This document shows positions 1-8,164 of a DNA stretch of 64,000 nt, piece by piece. This DNA comes from UBA1765 sp045629945 (GTDB lineage Bacteria; Fibrobacterota; Fibrobacteria; Fibrobacterales; Fibrobacteraceae): positions 62,001-126,000 of the forward strand of contig JAZQSE010000027.1 in NCBI GenBank assembly GCA_045629945.1, read 5' to 3'. Positions within the stretch are counted from its first letter, which is position 1. Each line of letters starts with the position of its first letter. Made by a program: the position numbers and the translations under genes. The notes below the pieces were generated by a model. That model worked only from the letters and a program-made list of their open reading frames with translations. It did no database searches and was not told where the DNA came from.

Positions 1-1
1 T

Positions 2-1024
2 TTATCGTCAAAGACATTTTTCTGGGTAATGGTCGGTCTGATTTTTCTTTATTACTTTATCAGCACATTTTTCCCGATAGATAAGGTGATTGGAAAAATT
101 TATCCGATTTTTGGTGGAATGCTAATATTTGCTTCTGTTGCAATTTTTATTGCCCTTCTACCTAAATTTTCTCTTTTAGAAGAATTCAATATTTTGAATA
201 TTGCATCTGAATTCCATAAACACCCAGAAGGACAGCCGATAATTCCAATGTTATTTGTGACGATTGCTTGTGGGATTATTAGTGGCTTTCATAGCACGCA
301 AAGCCCTATTGTTGCTAGAACAGAAAAAACAGAAAGAACAGGGCGACAGACTTTTTATGGCATGATGATTCTTGAAGGTTTAATCGGAATGATTTGGGCT
401 GCTGGTGGAATGTTTATTTACCAACAAAACCCTGCATTACTTTCGGGCGTTTCTGGTGTTGGCGTTTTGAATGAGCTTGTTTCTACTGTTATTCCGCTAA
501 AGTTTGTTTCTTGGATGGTTATAATTGGAGTTGTTGTTTTGGCGATTACAAGTGGTGATACTTCTTTACGTAGTTTAAGATTGACTATTTCTGAATTGTT
601 CCGTTTTGACCAATCAAAAGCAAAAAATCGTTTGCTTTTAACTTTGCCTATTTTTGCATTGTGTTTTGTTCTGATTCTTTGGAGCAATTTGAACCCGAAC
701 GGATTTAACATTTTGTGGAATTATTTCAGTTGGTCTAACCAGGTAATGGCGGTTTGTAGTTTATGTGTGACAACAGTTTATTTGATAAGTAAAAAGAAAA
801 ATTTCTGGATAGCTCTTTTCCCGACATATTTTATGACATTTATTGTTTTGGCTTATATTTTGTGGGTGTCTCCAGAAAATTTAAAAGGCGCTCCTGTTGG
901 GTTTGGTTTACCTTATTTTGTTGCATTAGCTTTGGCTGCCGTCTTTGCGCTTGTTTTAGTTTTAGCTCTTGTAAAACGCGGGAAAAATTTGAGTAGAGAT
1001 AACACTTTCTCTGCAGACGAATAA
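2..1024 (+). CDS. cstA: CstA-family carbon starvation / peptide transporter, 3' part
   Basis: The frame is open to the window edge, so this is the C-terminal part of a larger gene; the first in-window ATG (29) lies inside the protein. The product is very hydrophobic, with many predicted membrane helices, and carries the CstA hallmark FHSTQSPIVART (about nt 286-321), followed by a charged stretch and a conserved helix with GLIGMIWAAGG. CstA proteins import peptides or pyruvate during carbon limitation. The roughly 340 visible residues fit the short, about 480-residue form of the family. The coding sequence ends just before a strong hairpin terminator. The substrate cannot be told from the sequence. 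Confidence 0.9.
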   Translation, partial: LSSKTFFWVMVGLIFLYYFISTFFPIDKVIGKIYPIFGGMLIFASVAIFIALLPKFSLLEEFNILNIASEFHKHPEGQPIIPMLFVTIACGIISGFHSTQSPIVARTEKTERTGRQTFYGMMILEGLIGMIWAAGGMFIYQQNPALLSGVSGVGVLNELVSTVIPLKFVSWMVIIGVVVLAITSGDTSLRSLRLTISELFRFDQSKAKNRLLLTLPIFALCFVLILWSNLNPNGFNILWNYFSWSNQVMAVCSLCVTTVYLISKKKNFWIALFPTYFMTFIVLAYILWVSPENLKGAPVGFGLPYFVALALAAVFALVLVLALVKRGKNLSRDNTFSADE

Positions 1025-1040
1025 ATGAAAAACAAATAAA

Positions 1041-1074
1041 AAAAACTACCTGCAGTAAGCAGGTAGTTTTTTTT
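1041..1074. terminator. Bidirectional intrinsic terminator between cstA and the deacetylase gene
   Basis: A perfect 9-bp stem (ACTACCTGC at 1045-1053 with its complement at 1059-1067) has a 5-base loop. An A-run flanks it on one side and a T-run on the other, so it can terminate transcription from both convergent genes. Confidence 0.85.
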
Positions 1075-1087
1075 GTATAGAGAAAAA

Positions 1088-2440
1088 TTAAAGACGGATA
1101 CTGAATGTTCTGTTTCCGACTCTTACGATATAAGCGCCTTTTGCGCCGGCATAAACTTTTTGTTCAAAGCCAAGCCCTTGTGTTGTGCGGACAATCTGAC
1201 CAAGGTTATTGAATACAGTAATTGCCTTGCCCTGAGCACCAGAAACGACAATGTAATTGTCAGAAGATTTGTAAACGGCTAAAGGAGCATTGTTTGGAAT
1301 CTGAACAATTGGGTTTGAACAGTGTTCTGCAACACCCATAGAACAAAGTTCTTCTGCACTGTAACAATCTAATGTAAGAGCGTCACAGGTAGGTGGTGTA
1401 TCTATAGGGGGCTCAGTAGCAGCGTCTGCGTTTTTTACAACGATAGTGCCTGCGTTTGGAACAGCGTCAAAATAAACATAACCATTTTCTACTTTGGATT
1501 CAATATCGGCGTTGTTTTGAGAAACTTTGACATTTGTCCAATTTGTCTGAACGCGGATAGAAAGTGGGTAATCGTATTTTGAAACATTGTCTGCTATGTT
1601 ATGAGAAAGTTTAAATGACATTGTGTTTGCATCTCCGCCATCTTGAGGCTCAATTTTAGACACATTACGTTCTTTGACATACATGGCTACATTACGGAAT
1701 GGAGCAACCCAAATGTCTTTATCATTTTGTTTTGCCCATTGGAGAGCACCGTCAATAGCATTAAGGTCTGTCGGAGAATAAGTAGCAGAGCCATTGCTTT
1801 TGCCGGAGAATCCGTGTGTTAAAAACATTACCCAGCCACCGCTCTGGATGACTTTTTGCATTTCACCAGTAAAGCCATTTGTTGAATTAATGCTCCCTTG
1901 GTCGCCAGTCATAATGGCTGGAACTTTAAACCAGTCGCTTGGGCCGTTTTTGCCCATGTTGTCAGAAATGCCTTGCCAGGAACCATTGCAAATACGACCA
2001 GCAATGTAATTCTGCGATAGAGCAGTTGTATTGTTTGGCATATTGCAATTTGGGTAAGCGACAGTAAGACAACCATAATTTTGTTGAATACGCCCTTCAA
2101 TAGTTTGTTTTGAAGAAGCTTCTTCGCCCCCCATATTCGTTGGGTGAGAAGAACTATGGCTTGAAATTTCGTGGCCATTATTAGCAAGAGTCTGAAAGCC
2201 ATTCCAATCTGGGTTCCAGTTTGTTACCAAATGAAAAGTTGCCTTATAACCATATTTATCAAATGTCGGTGCGCCATCACTTATATGACTTGGAGCCCCA
2301 TCATCAAAAGTAAAAGAGGTGGCGGCTTTGCGGAAACCAGCCCAATCGGCAATTTCAGCAGTTTGAGCCAAACTCATGCTAGAAGCAAGAGCAACGATTG
2401 CTGAAGAAACAACAGCAGAGTGAATAAAATTTTTTCCCAT
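1088..2440 (-). CDS. Secreted polysaccharide deacetylase (NodB/CE4-like)
   Basis: The first 25 residues form a Sec signal peptide ending in SLAQ. The NodB domain begins at once with TFDDG (residues 44-48, metal and catalytic Asp) and SHSSSH (94-99, the two metal-binding histidines). A later LTHG motif fits the family's last catalytic block. About residues 270-340 look like a beta-sandwich accessory domain, followed by a Cys-rich linker. The last 65 residues resemble the short C-terminal sorting-like domain on secreted Fibrobacter enzymes. The family removes acetyl groups from xylan, chitin or peptidoglycan. In this setting plant xylan is likely, but that is inference. The gene is monocistronic and convergent with cstA. 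Confidence 0.85.
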   Translation of the reverse strand: MGKNFIHSAVVSSAIVALASSMSLAQTAEIADWAGFRKAATSFTFDDGAPSHISDGAPTFDKYGYKATFHLVTNWNPDWNGFQTLANNGHEISSHSSSHPTNMGGEEASSKQTIEGRIQQNYGCLTVAYPNCNMPNNTTALSQNYIAGRICNGSWQGISDNMGKNGPSDWFKVPAIMTGDQGSINSTNGFTGEMQKVIQSGGWVMFLTHGFSGKSNGSATYSPTDLNAIDGALQWAKQNDKDIWVAPFRNVAMYVKERNVSKIEPQDGGDANTMSFKLSHNIADNVSKYDYPLSIRVQTNWTNVKVSQNNADIESKVENGYVYFDAVPNAGTIVVKNADAATEPPIDTPPTCDALTLDCYSAEELCSMGVAEHCSNPIVQIPNNAPLAVYKSSDNYIVVSGAQGKAITVFNNLGQIVRTTQGLGFEQKVYAGAKGAYIVRVGNRTFSIRL

Positions 2441-2601
2441 GCGAAAACTCCCAAAAAAAAAGTTATATGGAATTTATATTTTTAGACAGCTTTTTTATGA
2501 AATGGTACTGAAATTAATTGTAATATTTTGGTAAACTCAAAATGTCCATAATGGATGTTTTTTTAGGTGACACTTTTTACCTCTTTGGGTGTTTAATAAG
2601 C

Positions 2602-3105
2602 GTGAAAAAGACTGAAAGCTTGAAAAAAGCAGAATTTGCGAAGGTTTACGAAACTTATGCGCCTATGGTGTATAGGCGGTGTTTGCAACTCCTTCGTGAT
2701 AAAGCTGATGCAAGCGATTTAATGCAGGATGTTTTTGTCAGAATTTTTTCTTCGGCAAATACACTTGATTTAAAAAAGCCAAGCAGTCTTTTGTGGAATA
2801 CAGCAACAAGACTTTGCTTAAATCGTATTCGGGACAAGCACCGCCATGGTCTTGACAAGGATTCTTCGGATTTACTTTTAAAAATTGCTTGTGCAGAAGA
2901 CGAACAAAGTGAGTATGAAACTAAAAATATTTTGGCGCGTCTTTTTTCAAAAGAACCAGAATCTAGTAGAACAATTGCCGTATTGCATTACGTAGATGGT
3001 TTAACTCTTGAAGAAACTGCAAAAGAAGTTTCGCTTTCAGTAAGTGGCGTGCGAAAACGTTTACGCCAATTGAAAGAGAAAATAAAAAATCTGGAGGTAA
3101 AATAA
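2602..3105 (+). CDS. ECF-type RNA polymerase sigma factor
   Basis: This is a 167-residue protein if translation starts at the GTG at 2602. The frame is open back to an ATG at 2542, but the extra 20 residues are hydrophobic and unlike the start of any sigma factor. Region 2 is visible in VYETYAPMVYRRCLQLLRDK and ASDLMQDVFVRIF. Region 4 is the C-terminal helix-turn-helix with LHYVDGLTLEETAKEVSLS. No strong ribosome site precedes either start, so the start is uncertain. The stop overlaps the next start by one base (TAATG), so the sigma and anti-sigma genes are translationally coupled. ECF factors of this kind are normally held inactive by the partner encoded next door. Confidence 0.88.
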   Translation: MKKTESLKKAEFAKVYETYAPMVYRRCLQLLRDKADASDLMQDVFVRIFSSANTLDLKKPSSLLWNTATRLCLNRIRDKHRHGLDKDSSDLLLKIACAEDEQSEYETKNILARLFSKEPESSRTIAVLHYVDGLTLEETAKEVSLSVSGVRKRLRQLKEKIKNLEVK

Positions 3106-3842
3106 TGATTCCTGATTGGAAACTAGAACGTTTTTTAACTGGTGATTTGCCTGACGAAGAAATGAAAGAAATTCAAAATCTTGAAAAAAAAGATGCATTT
3201 TTAGCTAGGCAACTACAAGCATTACGAGAAAATAATAAGGTTATTTTAGAAGAATTGCCCTTTGAAAATTTAGTTGAAAAATTACCAAAAACTAAAAAGC
3301 AATGGAATTTTAATTTTGGAAAACTTGCAATCGCTGCGGTTTTCATTTTGGCATTAACTCTTTCTTGCGTGCTAGTGAATTTCATTTTAAAAACTCCAGC
3401 CAATGAAAATGTAATGGAAAAAATGCAAGTTGCTGTTCATACAGAAACTCGTGTAAAAGGTTTTGACGCTCGTATAGAAATCTGGAAAAAAACAGAAACA
3501 GGAATTATTCAATTAGAGAATCTTGATGAAGTCAAAGAAGGCGATGAAGTTCAAGTGCGTTATTCTGTACCAGAAAAATGCTTTGGAATCCTTTTTAGTA
3601 TGGATGGAAACGGAAATCTTACGCAACACATGGGAAATGCCGAAAAAGCAATCGCTTTATTGCCTGGAAAAATACAATCACTTCCTTTTGCGTATAAATT
3701 AGACAACGCTCCACATTTCGAAAAATTCTTTTTTGTAACAGCAAAAAAAGAGTTTTCTGTTGAAAAAAATAAAATAGATGATTTGCTGAAAAACTCTAAT
3801 CTTCATGTTGTTGAATTTACCCTTAAAAAGGTAGGCGAATAA
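3105..3842 (+). CDS. Probable membrane anti-sigma factor with a DUF4384-like outer domain
   Basis: The protein has 245 residues and a good GGAGG ribosome site at 3093-3097 inside the sigma gene. Residues 1-70 are soluble and helical; WKLERFLTGDLPDEEM resembles the start of anti-sigma domains. One membrane helix follows at about 72-92. The outer part (about 110-245) contains a beta-rich stretch around EGDEVQVRYSVPEKCFGILF that resembles DUF4384 domains, which often accompany bacterial caspase-like proteins. A role as anti-sigma factor is inferred from position and topology; no zinc-binding HxxxCxxC motif is present. The stop overlaps the caspase gene start by one base. Confidence 0.7.
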   Translation: MIPDWKLERFLTGDLPDEEMKEIQNLEKKDAFLARQLQALRENNKVILEELPFENLVEKLPKTKKQWNFNFGKLAIAAVFILALTLSCVLVNFILKTPANENVMEKMQVAVHTETRVKGFDARIEIWKKTETGIIQLENLDEVKEGDEVQVRYSVPEKCFGILFSMDGNGNLTQHMGNAEKAIALLPGKIQSLPFAYKLDNAPHFEKFFFVTAKKEFSVEKNKIDDLLKNSNLHVVEFTLKKVGE

Positions 3843-6124
3843 TGTTTTTGAATAGTCTTAAAAAGGTTATTAGATTTTCTTCTGTTTTTATTTTGATTGC
3901 CTTTTCAGTGCATGCCAATGCGGCAACAGAACTTTCTTTTATCAATCGCTATGTTGTAGCTATAAGTGCAAACAAAGGTGGCTCTGGACAACCTGTTTTA
4001 CGTTATGCCGAAAGTGACGCCAAATCCTTTACTAAAGTGTTAAAAGAAATGGGAGGCGTTTTACCAGAAAATGTGATTTTCGTTAATGAACCTTCCATAA
4101 AGAAATTGCAAAATGAATTTTCAAATCTTGATAAAAAATTAGCCAAAGCCAAAGAAAATGGCCGTAATGAGGTTCTTGTATATTACAGTGGCCATGCCGA
4201 TGAAAAAGGCCTTAAATTAGGAAATGAAAATTATTCTTGGAAAGAATTGCGCAATAGAATTGATGCTTTTTCTGCCGACGTGAAAATAGCTGTAATAGAT
4301 GCCTGTGGATCTGGAGCTATTACGCGAGTAAAAGGTGGGCAAGCAATACCTGCATTTATGGTAGATAAAAGCAGCGATATGAAAGGATATGCTTTTATTA
4401 CAAGTTCCACTCAAGATGAATCCAGCCAAGAAAGCGACAAAATTAAAGGTTCATTTTTTACCCATTCATTAGTCAGTGGTTTGCGAGGCGCTGGAGATTT
4501 AAGCAATGATGGACGCGTCACTTTATCAGAAGCTTATCAATTTGCATTTAATGAAACGCTCCAAAAAACTGAATCTACAATTGGGGGCGCTCAACACCCT
4601 ACTCGCGACATGAACCTTGTTGGGACAGGGGATGTGGTAATGACTGACTTACGCACAACAAGTGCAGGGCTTGATTTAGAAGAAAATATTTTTGGACGCT
4701 TGTATATTCGCGATGCAAATGGCGAACTCCTTGCAGAACTTCATAAAAAACGCGGACAATTCATAAGTTTAGGTTTACCTTCAGGGCATTACATAATTAG
4801 TTTGCAACAAGATTCTGTTTACAAAAATGCCACCATTTCACTAGAAAATGGTAAACGCCAAAAAATACTTGCAGAAAACTTCAAAAGAGTCCCTTCTGAA
4901 AAGTCAACCCTTCGTGGAGAAGTTAAAGCCAATAAAGATTCTGTTTCAAATACCCTAGATTCTTTAAAAGAAAATGGCAAATTCCGATTCACTTTTAATT
5001 TTTTGGATTTTGAAGAAAACCCGAGAAAAGGTTTTCAGTTTGGATTTTTTGTAGCCAACGCAAGTGATTATATGATAGGAATGCAACTCAGTCTTTTAAC
5101 AAACATAGCTCACAAAGAAATGCATGGTTTACAACTTTCGTCAGTAGTTAATTTTGGCTTAAATCATTTTGAAGGAGCCCAATTAGCGCCAGTATTGAAT
5201 TATGCGAAAAGCTTTGATGGCTTGCAACTCAGTTCTGTTGCAAATATTGCAAAAGACAAATCTTCTGGAACTCAAATAAGTGCTGCGATGAATGTTATCG
5301 ATGATTCGCTTTCTGGAGCTCAGATTGCTGCTGGTTTGAACCTAGCTCATACAACAAATGTGCAAATTGTAGCAGGCATGAATATTGCAAAAAAAAGTAA
5401 TGTTCAGGTTTCTGGAGGCATAAATATTTCAGGAGAAAATAGTGCTTTACAACTTGCACCATTAAATATTGGAGCAAAAGAAAACGGAGCTCAAGTGGGC
5501 GTGCTAAATATAGCCGGCAAAGAAAAAAGTTTTCAAGTTGGTGTAATGAATATAGCCGGCAAAACACAAGGTAGACAGTGGGGCATTCTTAATATTTGTG
5601 GGACTTGTGAAAAAACACCGATAGGTTTAATAAATATTGTCGGAAACGGCGTGTGGAATATAAACCCTTATGTAAATGAAATGGGGGCTTTAGGAGCGTC
5701 GCTTCATTTAGGAACGGCTTATTTATACACCAATATTGAATATGCCGGTTTCTTTGAAAAAGGCGCTCTGTTTAAAGATTTTGAAAAATACAATGAAGAT
5801 GGAATTGGCTTTGGAACGCAATTTGGAAAATACGGAAGTCACTTTGAATTAGAATACACATTTTTACAAGTGAACAGAAAATATAGTGAACACAACACTT
5901 CAGAAGCAGGATTTCATCACCGTGGGCGCTTAGGCTATGTATATCAATTACTCCCAGGAATTGGTCTTTCTGTAGGATCCACATTGAACTTTACTTCCAT
6001 AGGGTATTTAGATAAGTTGCTACTTAAACCATTAGGAAATTATCACGATGATTTTGGATCATCAAAACACAAAGTGCGATGGTGGTCAGGTTTTTATGCA
6101 GGCTTTAGCTTTGGACGATTCTAG
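3842..6124 (+). CDS. Secreted caspase-like (C14) protease with LA_2272-type surface repeats
   Basis: This 760-residue protein has a signal peptide (about 1-28, ending HANAA). The caspase-like domain spans about 33-260 and has the catalytic dyad in YYSGHAD (His118) and DACGSG (Cys155). About residues 403-603 form a run of near-20-residue repeats with patterns such as GLQLSSVxN, GAQLAPVLN and GVxNIAG. These match the LA_2272-type surface repeat described from Leptospira. The C-terminal 150 residues are beta-rich with alternating aromatic residues and may insert in the outer membrane. It is the third gene of the overlapping sigma/anti-sigma operon, so the protease is probably a product or sensor of that signalling pathway. 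The substrate is unknown. Confidence 0.8.
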   Translation: MFLNSLKKVIRFSSVFILIAFSVHANAATELSFINRYVVAISANKGGSGQPVLRYAESDAKSFTKVLKEMGGVLPENVIFVNEPSIKKLQNEFSNLDKKLAKAKENGRNEVLVYYSGHADEKGLKLGNENYSWKELRNRIDAFSADVKIAVIDACGSGAITRVKGGQAIPAFMVDKSSDMKGYAFITSSTQDESSQESDKIKGSFFTHSLVSGLRGAGDLSNDGRVTLSEAYQFAFNETLQKTESTIGGAQHPTRDMNLVGTGDVVMTDLRTTSAGLDLEENIFGRLYIRDANGELLAELHKKRGQFISLGLPSGHYIISLQQDSVYKNATISLENGKRQKILAENFKRVPSEKSTLRGEVKANKDSVSNTLDSLKENGKFRFTFNFLDFEENPRKGFQFGFFVANASDYMIGMQLSLLTNIAHKEMHGLQLSSVVNFGLNHFEGAQLAPVLNYAKSFDGLQLSSVANIAKDKSSGTQISAAMNVIDDSLSGAQIAAGLNLAHTTNVQIVAGMNIAKKSNVQVSGGINISGENSALQLAPLNIGAKENGAQVGVLNIAGKEKSFQVGVMNIAGKTQGRQWGILNICGTCEKTPIGLINIVGNGVWNINPYVNEMGALGASLHLGTAYLYTNIEYAGFFEKGALFKDFEKYNEDGIGFGTQFGKYGSHFELEYTFLQVNRKYSEHNTSEAGFHHRGRLGYVYQLLPGIGLSVGSTLNFTSIGYLDKLLLKPLGNYHDDFGSSKHKVRWWSGFYAGFSFGRF

Positions 6125-6130
6125 TAAAAG

Positions 6131-6514
6131 TTAATGTGTTTTTAAAATTTCAATCACTTCGATATCAGCCGCTAGCCATTTAACGGAATCTAATTCGTTT
6201 GTTTTTAACCATTTCGCAGATTGGTGTTCTAACAAAGTTAATTCGCCTTTAACGATAGAGCAATAAAAGCAATGCATTGTTAAATGAAAAGTGGGGTAAT
6301 CGTAGTTTATGGTGCAGAGAAAATTTTCAACTTTTACATCAACGGCAAGTTCTTCTTTTAATTCGCGGACAAGTGCTTGTTCGCGAGTTTCGTTAGCTTC
6401 TATTTTTCCACCAGGAAATTCCCAGAAGCCTTTGAATTCGCCATAACCGCGCTCTGTCGCAAAAATCTTTTCGCCACTTTTGATAATGCCTGCAACTACT
6501 TCAATCCTTTTCAT
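6131..6514 (-). CDS. mutT: MutT-like Nudix hydrolase
   Basis: This is a 127-residue protein from the ATG at 6514; a TTG two codons earlier is less likely. The Nudix box is nearly perfect: G36, E42, R50-E51-L52 and E54-E55, with Ala57 in place of the usual glycine. The context WEFPGGKIEANE closely matches MutT, which hydrolyses 8-oxo-dGTP so that oxidised guanine is not built into DNA. Specificity within the Nudix family cannot be fixed from sequence. The gene is convergent with the caspase gene, with a gap of only 6 bases and no visible terminator. Confidence 0.88.
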   Translation of the reverse strand: MKRIEVVAGIIKSGEKIFATERGYGEFKGFWEFPGGKIEANETREQALVRELKEELAVDVKVENFLCTINYDYPTFHLTMHCFYCSIVKGELTLLEHQSAKWLKTNELDSVKWLAADIEVIEILKTH

Positions 6515-6560
6515 AATCAAACAGAAAATAGCAAAATCTAAATAGGGAAATTCTCTAGGT

Positions 6561-6588
6561 TGTTTTTGTGAAAAACAAATTTATATTG
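6561..6588 (+). promoter_or_regulatory. Possible promoter with overlapping inverted repeat
   Basis: TTGTTT and TATATT hexamers are separated by 16 bases. The -35 element lies within an inverted repeat, TTGTTTTT-GTG-AAAAACAA (6561-6579), which could bind a repressor. It faces the frameshifted gene at 6741. The call rests on motif likeness only. Confidence 0.3.
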
Positions 6589-6740
6589 GTTGTGCGTTTG
6601 ATAAGCAGCTATGCTTGCTGACATTTGTGAAACTCACAAAAAAGGTGGAGATACCTCGGCTTGTATTGCTAAATACAAAGCTCGTTATAAATACATTTAT
6701 GTGTATAACGATATTATTTTCAAAATTCTTCGGAGGCCTT

Positions 6741-7047
6741 ATGGAAAACGACTCGTTCGGCGGCGCGATACTCGCATGGGTCAAGAGCGCAAAGGCGTTC
6801 CTGAAAGTCCAGGCGGGCACCGGCGACAACCTGCTCGAAGAAGACATCCGGGAAGGGTTTACCGACTATTTGCCTATAGTCCACGTTCCGGCCGGAATGC
6901 ATCGACATCGACGGCGAACTTGACATGGAATGCCTGGACAGCGGCATGGTCCTGTTCAGGGAAAACTGCACCCCCGGAGAGGCGCTGGAATCGAGCTACC
7001 GGCAAGCCTTCGGCAAGGACGACGTCGCGGTACTGATGGAAGAATGA
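6741..7047 (+). pseudogene. Frameshifted orphan gene
   Basis: An excellent ribosome site (GGAGG at 6732-6736) precedes the ATG at 6741. The first frame reads about 53 sensible acidic residues (MENDSFGGAILAWVKSAKAF... to ...YLPIVHVPAG) and then turns into Arg/His-rich nonsense before a stop at 6921-6923. From about 6898 another frame continues with ECIDIDGELDMECLDSG and ends MEE at 7047. Reading both gives one smooth protein of about 102 residues, so one extra base (or two missing) near 6890-6898 has broken the gene. It is clearly more GC-rich than its surroundings, which suggests transfer from a higher-GC relative. I do not recognise the family. Confidence 0.6.
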
Positions 7048-7121
7048 CGTCGCCTTTTCACTTGGTGGGGGAAGAGTCCCCCTGCCTACAGCCGCTTTGT
7101 CCGCGGGTTCCGCAGACAGTC

Positions 7122-7141
7122 ATCCCCGCGAAGGCGGGGAT
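7122..7141. repeat. GC-rich hairpin repeat (ATCCCCGC/GCGGGGAT)
   Basis: Perfect 8-bp arms with a GAAG tetraloop. Translated on the minus strand the area gives EIPAFAGMT, the familiar reading of a widespread bacterial intergenic palindrome. The neighbouring GC-rich sequence (7048-7250) has no credible gene. Confidence 0.65.
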
Positions 7142-7265
7142 CTCCTTTCCAATCCGCGTCCAAACCGTCTTCTGGACACCCCCTCTCCTAAGGGCTCCGC
7201 CCCTAAAACCCCGGATGCTGGAGCCGAGCCGCGGAAATTTCTGCATTACAACTATATTTCAGAAT

Positions 7266-8009
7266 ATGAGAAGAAATACAAAAATAAACCACTCCTTTCC
7301 ACAATGCTTAATTAAACAGTGGATAAATAACTCCGTTGATAAATATCCGAATGCATTGCAAATATGTGACAAAGAGCTCAATTTCAGAAGAAAAGAAGCA
7401 CATAACATCTTCTTTGAGAAAAATCAGTATACGCAAAATACAGAAACACAAACAAGCAAGGATGACGATTTGCTTTTCAAATATATAAGGGAAATCGAAA
7501 CTGCTGACAACATCAACGAGAAAGCAAAAATCTTTCAGGATATTAGTTTTTTGCAATTGACTTACAAACTCCTCTGCAGGACAAAAACCATAAACGATCT
7601 TTTTGTTAAAGAAACTTACGAGAACTTAACTTTTGCAAAGGATCTATATTCGCCCGAGAAAACTTTGCCAAACGGCTTTACTGCTTATAAGCTTTTGAAG
7701 CAGACCGTAAATTTCCATTTGTTGGTGGAGGGCAATGACGATTGGGCGAAAATAGATTACCATTTTATGGTTAACCGCACAAACAAAAGGTTTGTCCTTG
7801 CTGATAATGTTAAGGATAAATTAATTCTAAGTCTTTCTCCAAATCTTTGTGTCGGTTATTCTTCAAATAAGCAAAATGGTGGTAGAGTCTCTGTTTTCGC
7901 TCATGAAATTGAAGATGAAGGTTTTATTGTGAAACTGAACAAAAAATTGATAGATGGCTGCGATAAATTCGTCGTTTTCTACCAAAAAGGTGATTTGGGG
8001 CTGGTTTAG
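7266..8009 (+). CDS. DUF4238-like protein
   Basis: This is a 247-residue protein from the ATG at 7266. The same frame is open far upstream, but that part crosses the repeat and the broken gene and is not believable. The layout fits DUF4238: an N-terminal INHSFPQCLIKQWINN block, then FFEKNQYT, and a C-terminal half with RFVLADN, LILSLSPNLCVGYSS and a closing LNKKLIDGCDKFVVFY. DUF4238 proteins have no known activity and are often found near defence genes. The gene ends 155 bases before the methyltransferase gene and has no obvious ribosome site. The family call is from pattern likeness and is not certain. Confidence 0.5.
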   Translation: MRRNTKINHSFPQCLIKQWINNSVDKYPNALQICDKELNFRRKEAHNIFFEKNQYTQNTETQTSKDDDLLFKYIREIETADNINEKAKIFQDISFLQLTYKLLCRTKTINDLFVKETYENLTFAKDLYSPEKTLPNGFTAYKLLKQTVNFHLLVEGNDDWAKIDYHFMVNRTNKRFVLADNVKDKLILSLSPNLCVGYSSNKQNGGRVSVFAHEIEDEGFIVKLNKKLIDGCDKFVVFYQKGDLGLV

Positions 8010-8100
8010 GGTTGGCGTCCGTTCAACCTCGCCCCGAAGCAGGATGTCAAGAGATGCTGTGCGTAAGAAAAAAAAGATGTTACAGTTTACCTAGGAAGCC

Positions 8101-8146
8101 AAAATATGTATATTAAACTTGGGAAAATATGTATATTAAACTTGGG
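8101..8146 (+). repeat. Two perfect tandem copies of a 23-bp unit upstream of the methyltransferase
   Basis: The unit begins AAAATATGTATATTAAACTT and occurs at 8101-8123 and 8124-8146, followed by a partial third copy (AAAATATA). It lies 19-64 bases before the methyltransferase start, in the expected promoter/operator position. Each unit contains GTATATTAAAC, which could serve as a -10 element or an operator half. Confidence 0.85.
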
Positions 8147-8164
8147 AAAATATAGGTCAAAAAT

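Noticed and set aside
7058..7246. Minus-strand gene giving EIPAFAGMT
   Set aside because: This is the usual false reading of an intergenic palindrome.
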